From Nocardia uniformis NBRC 13702 (GTDB lineage Bacteria > Actinomycetota > Actinomycetes > Mycobacteriales > Mycobacteriaceae), in assembly GCF_001613345.1 (NCBI RefSeq), contig NZ_BDCE01000013.1, positions 20,996-84,995 on the forward strand: DNA of 64,000 nucleotides, given 5' to 3'. Positions 9,673-16,856 of this stretch are shown in pieces (the stretch's first letter is position 1; each line of letters begins with the position of its first letter). Under the pieces are notes generated by a model. That model saw only the letters and a program-made list of their open reading frames with translations. It was not told where the DNA came from and ran no database searches. The position numbers and the translations under genes are program-made.

Positions 9673-10338
9673 TCAGGCGATATTGAACGGTTCCGGGGAG
9701 CTGCGGACCGAACCCAGTTGGGCCACAACGGTGTACGCGCCCGGCGGGACCTGGACGCGTTCGCCCGCGCAGCTGGGCTGGGAGCTGGAGCCGGACCAGG
9801 TGACCGTGAAGGCCGCCTGCTGACCGGGATTCAGGATCCGCACGTCCGGGGTGCCGTCCGGATAGCAGTCGGTGCTGGCCCACATCCGGCGTTGGCCGTC
9901 CAGGGACTGCACCGAGATCTGCTGCAGCCCCGAGCCCATATCGCGCTCACACGCGTCGCTGGAGATATTGGTGATGACAATGCCGAAGACCGGTTGCTCA
10001 CCGGTTTTGTAGGTGGGCTGGCCGACGTTCACCTTCACCGCCAGGGATTGGTCCGGGCACGGTTGGCCCGCTGGCGCGGCCTCGGCGCCGGAGGCCGCCG
10101 TCGCCGAAGCCGAGGAGCTCCCGGACGCGGACTCCGATGCGCCGCTCGAGCTTCCGGCGGCCTTATTGCTGGCCGCCGTGGTCGAGGGATTGGCACCGGG
10201 GCTGTCGCTTCCGTCGCCGCGCAGCAGCGCGAAGGCGAGCCAGAGCACGAGTGCGAGGGCGACCACCACCGCTCCGATCGCGAGCAAACGGCGGCGCCAG
10301 TAGATTTCCGGCGGCAGAGGTCCATTCGGTTCCAGCAC
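9673..10338 (-). CDS. membrane-anchored protein of the Rv3587c type
   Basis: A 221-residue protein with one N-terminal transmembrane anchor (about residues 17-40, AIGAVVVALALVLWLAFALL). A low-complexity Ser/Ala/Gly linker (about residues 45-90) follows, then an extracytoplasmic beta-sandwich-like domain with four Cys that could form disulfides. The latter includes TNISSDACERDMG, TDCYPDGTPDVRILNPGQQ and PSCAGERVQVPPGAYTV. Its place between disA and the carbonic anhydrase gene matches Rv3587c of M. tuberculosis. Function is unknown. Confidence 0.75.
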   Translation of the reverse strand: MLEPNGPLPPEIYWRRRLLAIGAVVVALALVLWLAFALLRGDGSDSPGANPSTTAASNKAAGSSSGASESASGSSSASATAASGAEAAPAGQPCPDQSLAVKVNVGQPTYKTGEQPVFGIVITNISSDACERDMGSGLQQISVQSLDGQRRMWASTDCYPDGTPDVRILNPGQQAAFTVTWSGSSSQPSCAGERVQVPPGAYTVVAQLGSVRSSPEPFNIA

Positions 10339-10490
10339 GGCAACTACGGTAAGGGCACGCTTGCGCCCATACCGCTCAGGGTCTCGGCGTGTCGGGTGGG
10401 AAACAGCGGTGGCGCCGGGTACATTTCAGCGCCCTCGGCTCCGGCGTCGTGCGCGAGCCCCTGACCAGTGCGAATCATTGCGGACCCGGA

Positions 10491-11114
10491 TCAGACGACC
10501 TCGCCGATATTGCCGATCACACGCTGCAATTTGATCTCGCCCTCTTCGAGGTTGTAGGTCACACAGGCGATGGCGCATTCGCCGGTGGCCACGCGCTGGG
10601 AGATGATCATCGAGCGCTGCATGAGCAGGCGGGCGGTCTCCTCGACGTGCCGGGCTTCCAGTTCGTCGATCGAGTTCAGTCCCTCGCGGCGACCGAGCAG
10701 GATGGACGGGGTGACCCGCTCGACCACGCTGCGGATGAATCCGCCCGGGACATTGCCATTGTCGAGAGCGTCGATGGTGGCGTGTACCGCGCCGCAGCTG
10801 TCGTGCCCGAGCACCACGATCAGCGGCACATTGAGTACGTGCACCCCGTATTCGATGGAGCCCAGTACCGAACTGTCGATGACATGTCCCGCGGTACGCA
10901 CCACAAACATCTCGCCCAGGCCCTGATCGAAGATGATCTCGGCAGCTACCCGCGAGTCACCGCAACCGAACAGAATCGCCTGTGGTTGCTGCCCTCCGAC
11001 AAGTTTGGCCCGGTCCGCTGCCCCCTGGCTTGGGTGAAGCAGCGTCCCATTGACGAAGCGTTCATTGCCCTCGCGAAGGGACTTCCATGCGCTGATCGGG
11101 TTCGAATGCGGCAT
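10491..11114 (-). CDS. canB: beta-carbonic anhydrase
   Basis: A zinc enzyme that interconverts CO2 and bicarbonate. The zinc and active-site motifs GCGDSRVAAEIIFDQG and GHDSCGAVHA give the Cys-Asp-Arg and His-x2-Cys ligands of the beta class. I chose the ATG at 11114 (207 residues): the N-terminus MPHSNPISAWKSLREGNERF resembles mycobacterial CanB in sequence and length. An ATG 9 bases upstream has poor spacing to GTGGAA. Divergent from mutY with a 977-base gap. Confidence 0.93.
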   Translation of the reverse strand: MPHSNPISAWKSLREGNERFVNGTLLHPSQGAADRAKLVGGQQPQAILFGCGDSRVAAEIIFDQGLGEMFVVRTAGHVIDSSVLGSIEYGVHVLNVPLIVVLGHDSCGAVHATIDALDNGNVPGGFIRSVVERVTPSILLGRREGLNSIDELEARHVEETARLLMQRSMIISQRVATGECAIACVTYNLEEGEIKLQRVIGNIGEVV

Positions 11115-12091
11115 GCGTCCCATTTTCCACAGTCGAGCTGTTACCGGCGAGTCCGTGACGTTACGGCATGGCAAATATGCCCTTGCTCGGGCGCGGCGAG
11201 ACCGGTGAGCACCCCCCGCTGACGCGCGGAAACCCCGGTGCGTCGCCACGGGAACCGCCGCCGCCACGCCACGCCCGAGGATGGCGAAGAACTCGATCCT
11301 CGCACCCTGCCTCTGAGTACCAACGGCCGAGTCCGGCGCGCACCCCGGTCCGCCATCCACGGACGATTCGCCGACGGGAACGGGTGACGTGGCGGTACTC
11401 CCGGCCGCCCTCGACGACGTTCGCGCTCAGGGCGTGGACACGGTGGACCGTACTGGGCTTGCCGCGCCCGAGACGGGTGCCCGCCGACACGTGGCCCCGG
11501 CGGGCCTGGCCCGGCAGTCCACATCTGCGCGGCACTCACGGTCCGATGTGCGGAATCCGCCACCGGGACGAGCTCGGGAAGTGGCGAATGAGCTGTGTTG
11601 CGGACTGGTCGGGCGTAGCGGATGGCTCGGCCGACCTGTGGGCGCGCGGAAAGGGGCCGGGTCCGGCTCCGACGGGCCGTGCGGCGGGGCGACGCACTGT
11701 CCGCGCGGAATTCTGTTGTCGAGCCCGCCCGATGGCGGTGCGGGTGGCTGCTCGACCGACTTGCGGTAGTCCGCCCGGGAAGTGGCGTGCGGACACTGGT
11801 GGCGTAGTCGGTATGCGGGACGTGGGTCGTGGGTGGTGGCTACGGTCGTGGGTGGTGTCGTCGGGGCGGCGCACTGTCGGTGTGGCGTTCTGTTGTCGAG
11901 TCCAGCCGATGGCGGTGCGGGTGGCTGCTCGACCGACTTGCGGTAGTCCGCCCGGGAAGTGGCGTGCGGACACTGGTGCGGGCTGGGAATCGGCGTGCGG
12001 GGCGCGCGGGAAGTTGGTCGTGGGTGGTGACTACGATCGCGCGTGGTGTCGGGGGATTTTCCGGCTCCGACGGGCCGGGAGGAGGGGCGAG
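11115..12091. other. gene-free canB-mutY intergenic region carrying direct repeats
   Basis: Nearly 1 kb between the divergent canB and mutY starts. An open frame continues upstream of mutY through most of it, but the predicted peptide is Arg/Trp/Gly-rich and unlike MutY; an antisense frame exists only because of the same repeats. The region contains the 177-base-period direct repeat listed next. A further partial copy near 12013-12090 shares GGTCGTGGGTGGTG and TCCGGCTCCGACGGGCCG with the units upstream. No conserved gene is visible. Confidence 0.65.
11686..11978. repeat. direct repeat upstream of mutY, two 116-base copies with 177-base period
   Basis: Copy 1 is 11686-11801 and copy 2 is 11863-11978. 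The last 70 or so bases (from GATGGCGGTGCGGGTGGCTG to GCGGACACTGGTG) appear identical; the first 40 differ at several positions. The linker between copies has GTGGGTCGTGGGTGGTGG, which recurs at about 12013. The period is a multiple of three. Confidence 0.88.
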
Positions 12092-12961
12092 ATGGATACC
12101 GATGTACTCGTGGACTGGTATCAGGAGACGGCGCGGGATCTGCCGTGGCGGCGGCCCGGGGTGACGGCGTGGCAGATTCTGATGAGCGAGATCATGCTGC
12201 AGCAGACGCCGGTGGTGCGGGTGGAGCCGATCTGGCGGGAATGGGTGGCGCGGTGGCCGGTGCCATCCGCGATGGCCGCCGAATCGCAGGGGGAGGTGCT
12301 GCGCGCGTGGGGCAAGCTCGGCTATCCGCGGCGGGCGCTGCGGCTGCACGAGTGCGCTCAGGTGCTGGCTCGCGACCATGGTGACGAGGTGCCCACCGAT
12401 GTGGACATCCTGCTGAGTCTCCCCGGTATCGGCGCGTACACCGCCCGCGCCGTCGCCTGTTTCGCCTACGGCCAACGAGTTCCGGTGGTGGACACCAATG
12501 TCCGCCGGGTGGTGGCCCGCGCCGTGCACGGCCGCGCCGAAGCGGGCAACCCCGCCGCCCGCGACCTCGCCGAAACCGAAGCCCTGCTTCCACCCAGCAT
12601 CCCCCGCGCGGCCGTCTTCTCCGCCGCCCTGATGGAACTCGGCGCGGTCATCTGCACCGCCCGCAACCCCGACTGCACCCGCTGCCCCCTCCCCACCTGC
12701 GCCTGGATCACCGCCGGTCGCCCTGCCTCCGACGTGGTCCGCCGCACCCAGAAATACGAGGGCACCGACCGCCAAGCCCGCGGCCGCCTCATGGACGTCC
12801 TCCGCGCCGCCCACGGCCCCGTCGAACGAATCCGCCTGGACCTGGCCTGGACCCGCGACCCGGGCCAACGCGACCGCGCACTGGACTCGCTGCTGGTGGA
12901 CGGCCTGGTCGAGCAAACCTCCGACGGCCTGTTCGCCCTCGCAGGCGAAGGCAACGCCTGA
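12092..12961 (+). CDS. mutY: A/G-specific adenine glycosylase MutY
   Basis: Base-excision repair enzyme that removes adenine opposite 8-oxoguanine. It has the catalytic-Glu helix (LMSEIMLQQTPVVRV), the helix-hairpin-helix LPGIGAYTARAV, and the catalytic Asp in PVVDTNVRRV. Four Cys suit a 4Fe-4S cluster, spaced C-x6-C-x2-C-x4-C (the E. coli enzyme has x5 last). GGAGGAGGGG precedes the ATG at 12092, so the long upstream in-frame extension is rejected. At 289 residues it has only a short C-terminal region where the larger enzymes carry a NUDIX-like 8-oxoG recognition domain. Confidence 0.92.
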   Translation: MDTDVLVDWYQETARDLPWRRPGVTAWQILMSEIMLQQTPVVRVEPIWREWVARWPVPSAMAAESQGEVLRAWGKLGYPRRALRLHECAQVLARDHGDEVPTDVDILLSLPGIGAYTARAVACFAYGQRVPVVDTNVRRVVARAVHGRAEAGNPAARDLAETEALLPPSIPRAAVFSAALMELGAVICTARNPDCTRCPLPTCAWITAGRPASDVVRRTQKYEGTDRQARGRLMDVLRAAHGPVERIRLDLAWTRDPGQRDRALDSLLVDGLVEQTSDGLFALAGEGNA

Positions 12962-13093
12962 CTCACAGCTGTTGCTGGCGATCCGCGCTCGGCCACCCGT
13001 CGCTGGTTGCGGGTCGCCCGTCACGGGTCACGGGTCGCTGGATTGCTGGTCGCCCGCCCGTCGCCGGTTGCCGGTTGCCCGTCACCGGTCACC

Positions 13094-13215
13094 GGTCATT
13101 CCGGCGCGCACTTGGCCGGAATCCACCACACCCTGGAAAAGCGGCACGCATCGGACCGTAGGGCGAATCTGCCGCGCGGTAGTGGATCCCGGCCAAAAGC
13201 ACGCCGGGATGACGA
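13094..13215. repeat. intergenic palindromic repeat, copy 5
   Basis: Left arm GGTCATTCCGGCGCGCAC then TTGGCCGGAATCCAC. Right arm GTGGATCCCGGCCAAAAG then CACGCCGGGATGACGA. In this copy the AATCC/GATCC variants are swapped between arms compared with copies 1, 3 and 4. Confidence 0.85.
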
Positions 13216-13461
13216 GACGACGTATGCCGGGGAGGTGAGGGCAAGGCATGCCAGGGTGAGGAGGGCGGCACGACCCCTGCCGGATGCCGGATGCCGGGGC
13301 GGCGTGTTCCTGTGGCGCGGTGGGGTAGCAGGGGAGCACGTGATTTGCCGGGCGGTGCACACGCACGCCCCTCCCACGCCTGGACGAGGGGGCGTCGGCG
13401 CAGGAGGGTGCGTGGTGGGCGCAATCTGCTGCCCCTCATGCGGCAGATCGCGGGTTCTGGG

Positions 13462-13496
13462 GCGCGCCAAGGGCATTGCTGCCGGGCTTGGCGCGC
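13462..13496 (-). terminator. possible terminator of the znu operon
   Basis: A perfect 10-base-pair stem (GCGCGCCAAG with CTTGGCGCGC) around a 15-base loop, 50 bases beyond the znuB stop. The large loop lowers confidence. Confidence 0.4.
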
Positions 13497-13545
13497 GTCT
13501 CAGCCATTTCGCGCACCCTGGGGCGCGAGGTGGTGGGCGGTGTGG

Positions 13546-14424
13546 TTAGGCCGCCACCAGTTCTCGGCGGCGGGTTCTGGTGCGGGTACCGATAATTCGG
13601 CAGATCACGTAGATCGCGAAGGAGATGGCGGTGACGAAGGTGGAGATGGGGACGCCGGGGGCCAGCGACAGGAGGATGCCGCCCACCGCCGCGGTTTCGG
13701 CGAAGATGATCGACAGGATTGCCGAGTGCATCGGGTTGGCGGTGAGTTGCGCCGCCGCTGCCGCCGGGGTGATGAGCAGGGCGAGCACCAGGAGTGCGCC
13801 GACGATCTGGACGCCGAAGGCGGCGGTAATACCCACCAGGATGGCGAAGACCACGGCCAGGGCGCGCACCGGGACTCCACGCGCGACAGCTACTTCGGGA
13901 TCGGTGCTGGCGAAAAGCAGTGGGCGGTAGATGAATGCGAGTACTACCAGGACACCGACGGTGCAGGCGGCGAGGAGGCCGAGGCCGGTATCGCCGACGC
14001 TGACCACCTGACCGGTGAGCAGGGAGAATTTCGAGCCCGCGCGTTCGGGACCCAACCAGAGGAACAGCACCGAGAGGCCGAGACCGAAGGACAGCACCAC
14101 CGCGATGACCGAATCCCGTTCGCGCGCACGCGAACCCAGCAGCCCGAACAGGACGGCCGCGACCACCGATCCGGCAATGGCTCCGAATCCGACACCGATA
14201 CCGAACAGCAGCGCCGCCGCGGCTCCGGTGAGTGACAGTTCGCTGGTGCCGTGCACCGCGAAGGACATCTGGCGGCTGACAATGAGCGGGCCGATCGCAC
14301 CCGCCAGCAATCCCAGCAGCGCGGCCGCCAGCACCGCCTGCTGGACGAAGTCGTAGGACAGCAGGTTCGCGGTGGTGGAGAAGTCGAACATCTTGCTGAG
14401 GACGCCGGTCAGTTTGTCGTTCAT
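13546..14424 (-). CDS. znuB: zinc/manganese-type ABC transporter permease (ZnuB-like)
   Basis: Polytopic inner-membrane permease of the ABC-3 family that imports divalent transition metals. It is 292 residues with about eight hydrophobic segments. It carries the family's SRQMSFAVHGTSELSLTGAA stretch near residue 50, which is related to the cytoplasmic coupling region, and GVQIVGALLVLALLITPAAAA near 205. It overlaps the ATPase gene by 4 bases (14421-14424), so the two are translationally coupled. The upstream Zur-like box and the His-rich binding protein point to zinc. Confidence 0.87.
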   Translation of the reverse strand: MNDKLTGVLSKMFDFSTTANLLSYDFVQQAVLAAALLGLLAGAIGPLIVSRQMSFAVHGTSELSLTGAAAALLFGIGVGFGAIAGSVVAAVLFGLLGSRARERDSVIAVVLSFGLGLSVLFLWLGPERAGSKFSLLTGQVVSVGDTGLGLLAACTVGVLVVLAFIYRPLLFASTDPEVAVARGVPVRALAVVFAILVGITAAFGVQIVGALLVLALLITPAAAAAQLTANPMHSAILSIIFAETAAVGGILLSLAPGVPISTFVTAISFAIYVICRIIGTRTRTRRRELVAA

Positions 14425-15725
14425 CCCCGCACCTCACCGGCGGCATCGCCGTGGCAGTGCTGGGCTCCGGCCGCGCCGAGCGCATCCATGGTGTCGCCGG
14501 TACCGACCACCACCAGGCGGCCGCGTACCCGCAGCACATCCACCTCGGTGCGGTAGAGCTCCGAGAGCACCTCCGAGGTCATCACCTCATCGGGCGGGCC
14601 GATCCGGAATTTTCCGTCGACCAGGTACAGCACCCGATCCACCAGCGGCAGAATCGGATTGATCTCGTGGGTCACGAACAGCACGGCGGTGTCGTGGGTG
14701 CGGCGCCGCTTGTCGATGAGTGTGGAAACCAGGCGCTGGTTGGCCAGATCGAGGCTGAGCAGCGGTTCGTCGCACAGCAGTACGCGCGGATCGCCGACCA
14801 GTGCCTGCGCCACCCGCAGCCGCTGCTGCTCACCACCGGAGAGCACATCCAGCGGCGCGTTCGCGAATTCCTCCGCGCCCACATCGGTAATCGCGGCCGT
14901 CACCTTGCGCCTGCGCTCCTTGCGCCCGCCCAGTCCCAGTCCCCACTGATGCCCGTCCACACCCAGTCCGACCAGATCCACGCCGCGCAATTGCGCCCCG
15001 CCATCGATCGTCTTCTGCTGTGGCACATAGCCGATATGCCGATTTCCGGCCCGGGTGGGCGCCCCCGCGATCTCGGCCGTACCCGCCGACAGCCCGAGTT
15101 GTCCCAGCAGCACCTTCAACAGCGAGGTCTTACCGGACCCGTTGGGCCCCAGTACGGCAACGAACTCGCCGGGCGCGATGTCCAGATCGAGCCCGTCCCA
15201 CAGCGTGCGTTCCCCGAACGCCAATCGCGCGTTCGACAGTCGCACAGCGGGCGTGCCGTTGCCGCTCGTCACCGCGGCGGCCCCGGAGCCGGACAGTACC
15301 CGCACGTCACCGGGTGCGCCGTCGTTCGACTCGGGTACCCGATTGTCCATGCCGTTCATGCCAGGTGTTTCGGTGCGGAGGCCGTCGTGTGATGGGGCGG
15401 TGGCGGAGCCCGTCGAAACCGCATTGTTCACAGGCGTATTCATGTCATCGCCCCGTCCATTGATTCCCGCTACCTCGTGAGCGCGGGAAGGCGGCATGGA
15501 AGTGTCCATTATCCGCTCGCCACTCGGCGGCGCTCCCGTTACCGGGCAACCGTTATCGGCGGTGGCGCAGGAGTCGGGCGCATCGGTGGTCGCGGGGGAC
15601 CGGGCCGCACCGGTCGAGGGTCGCGCGGCGTCCGCACCGGGCGCGGTACGTGCGCGCGGCGACTGCGGTACCCCCTCGGTCGGCTCGGTCAGCGCGACTC
15701 CCTTGTCGTGGACGGTGATGGTCAT
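14421..15725 (-). CDS. znuC: zinc-type ABC transporter ATPase with long N-terminal extension (ZnuC-like)
   Basis: ATP-binding subunit of the metal importer. The ABC domain occupies roughly the last 250 residues: Walker A GPNGSGKTSLL, Q-loop YVPQQKT, signature LSGGEQQRLRVAQAL, Walker B VLLCDEPLLSLD and switch VTHEIN. The preceding 170 or so residues are Pro/Ala/Ser/Thr-rich, contain no recognisable domain and are probably disordered. The ATG at 15725 lies 14 bases after the znuA stop but has a weak ribosome-binding site. Internal ATGs, such as the one at about 15443 preceded by GGACGGGGCG, would shorten the extension, so the start is uncertain. Confidence 0.82.
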   Translation of the reverse strand: MTITVHDKGVALTEPTEGVPQSPRARTAPGADAARPSTGAARSPATTDAPDSCATADNGCPVTGAPPSGERIMDTSMPPSRAHEVAGINGRGDDMNTPVNNAVSTGSATAPSHDGLRTETPGMNGMDNRVPESNDGAPGDVRVLSGSGAAAVTSGNGTPAVRLSNARLAFGERTLWDGLDLDIAPGEFVAVLGPNGSGKTSLLKVLLGQLGLSAGTAEIAGAPTRAGNRHIGYVPQQKTIDGGAQLRGVDLVGLGVDGHQWGLGLGGRKERRRKVTAAITDVGAEEFANAPLDVLSGGEQQRLRVAQALVGDPRVLLCDEPLLSLDLANQRLVSTLIDKRRRTHDTAVLFVTHEINPILPLVDRVLYLVDGKFRIGPPDEVMTSEVLSELYRTEVDVLRVRGRLVVVGTGDTMDALGAAGAQHCHGDAAGEVRG

Positions 15726-15739
15726 GCGGTGACTGCGGC

Positions 15740-16684
15740 CTAGCTCAGGGCCTGGGCCAGGGCCTGAGCGTTCTGGGTCTGCCACTGAATGTAATCGAGG
15801 CCCTCGGGCAGGGTTTCGGTCACCTCGACCACCGGAATTCCGGCGGCCTCGGCGATCGCCTTGAGGTCCTTGGTGGTCTTGTCCTCGGTCTGGCTGTTGT
15901 AGATGAGGGCGCGGACCTGCTTATTGGTGAGCAGGTCGCGCACGGTCGCGACGGAGGCCGGGGACGGGTCGGTGCCCTGTTCGACGGCTTCCTGGAACTC
16001 GTGCGGGGTGCGGTCGTCGGCCTTGGCCTCGAGCAGCAGGTAGTAGGCCAGTGGCTCGGTCTGCAGTACGGGGGTGTTCGGGTGCTCGGCGGCGATCTTC
16101 TCGATAATGGCGTCGATTCCGGCGAGCTTGTCATTGAAGGCGGCGGCGCGGTCGGCGTAGGCCTGCTTGTTGTCCGGATCGATATCGCCCAGCACCTCGG
16201 CGATGTGTTCGGCGACCTCACCGACAATGTGTACGTCGTACCAGACGTGCTCATTGGTCTCGTGGTCGTGCGTGTGCGCGCCCTCGGCGGTGGTGGGGGC
16301 GGCAGGGGTCGTCGGAGCCTCGTGCGCGTCCTCTCCGGCGATCTCGAAGGCATTGATGGCCTTCTTGTCCTTGCCCGCGATGGCCTTGTCGATGAACTCG
16401 TCGTAGCCGCCGCCGTTGTAGACGATCAGGTCGGCGTCACTGATCTTGGCGGCCTCGACGGGGGTCACCTCGTAGGAGTGCGGGTCGGCGCTGGGATCGG
16501 AGATCAGCGACTCGACCTCGGCGTCGGATCCGGCGACGGTCTTGGCGATATCGCCCCAGACATTCGTCGACGCGACGATGGTGAGCTGGTCCGAGTCGTT
16601 CTTCGCGGTTCCGCAGGCGGTCAGAGCGGCAATGGTGGCAACACCCACGGCAATGCCTGCGAGTCGAGCAAATTTACTGGTCAC
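15740..16684 (-). CDS. znuA: zinc-type ABC transporter substrate-binding lipoprotein (ZnuA-like)
   Basis: Cluster A-I metal-binding lipoprotein. The signal peptide ends in the lipobox LTAC. The first metal ligand region is DPHSYEVTP. A His/Asp loop (EGAHTHDHETNEH), typical of zinc-specific family members, lies around residue 135. The C-terminal half has TEPLAYYLL and VEVTETLPEG. I prefer the GTG at 16684 because GTGGAG lies 9 bases upstream and it gives a normal signal peptide; an ATG at 16705 adds seven residues. It is the first gene of the operon and is preceded by a Zur-like palindrome. Confidence 0.88.
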   Translation of the reverse strand: MTSKFARLAGIAVGVATIAALTACGTAKNDSDQLTIVASTNVWGDIAKTVAGSDAEVESLISDPSADPHSYEVTPVEAAKISDADLIVYNGGGYDEFIDKAIAGKDKKAINAFEIAGEDAHEAPTTPAAPTTAEGAHTHDHETNEHVWYDVHIVGEVAEHIAEVLGDIDPDNKQAYADRAAAFNDKLAGIDAIIEKIAAEHPNTPVLQTEPLAYYLLLEAKADDRTPHEFQEAVEQGTDPSPASVATVRDLLTNKQVRALIYNSQTEDKTTKDLKAIAEAAGIPVVEVTETLPEGLDYIQWQTQNAQALAQALS

Positions 16685-16711
16685 GCTGGGGTACTCCACA
16701 TGCACTAGCTC

Positions 16712-16732
16712 AAACGGAAACGATTTCCATTT
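16712..16732. promoter_or_regulatory. Zur-like zinc operator upstream of znuA
   Basis: A 21-base near-perfect palindrome, AAACGGAAACGATTTCCATT plus T, pairs AAA with TTT and GGAAA with TTTCC around CGA. It resembles the actinobacterial Zur box (GAAAAT-N-ATTTTC type). It sits about 28 bases before the chosen znuA start, which would suit repression by zinc-loaded Zur. Confidence 0.7.
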
Positions 16733-16801
16733 AAATGTAGCTCACACGCCCGGAGACGCCAGCATCGCAAACGACATCTGTGTTCAGTAACACGAGAGAA
16801 C

Positions 16802-16838
16802 GAGAGCGAGCCCGCGTGGCACACGCGGGCTCGCTCTC
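16802..16838 (-). terminator. strong hairpin terminator after the trehalose-phosphatase/GH15 gene
   Basis: A perfect 17-base-pair stem (GAGAGCGAGCCCGCGTG with its complement) with a 3-base loop. It lies 18 bases beyond the gene's stop. Confidence 0.85.
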
Positions 16839-16856
16839 CGGAATATCGGATGCCTA

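Larger units (their letters stand above)
12962..13545. other. gene-free spacer between mutY and znuB
   Basis: No credible gene. After mutY come microrepeats of (G/C)CGGTCAC and CGGGTC motifs (12995-13095), then a palindromic repeat (13094-13215). Next is GC-rich sequence with a doubled GCCGGATGCCGGATGCC near 13275, and a hairpin that may terminate the znu operon (13462-13496). Confidence 0.6.

Noticed and set aside
11536..11973. Minus-strand frame with repeated SARHFPGGLPQVGRAATRTA segments
   Set aside because: The peptide repeat is only the complement of the 177-base DNA repeat; no start signal or known family.
11168..12091. In-frame N-terminal extension making MutY 597 residues long
   Set aside because: The extension is repetitive, unlike MutY, and the ATG at 12092 has a strong ribosome-binding site and the expected N-terminus.
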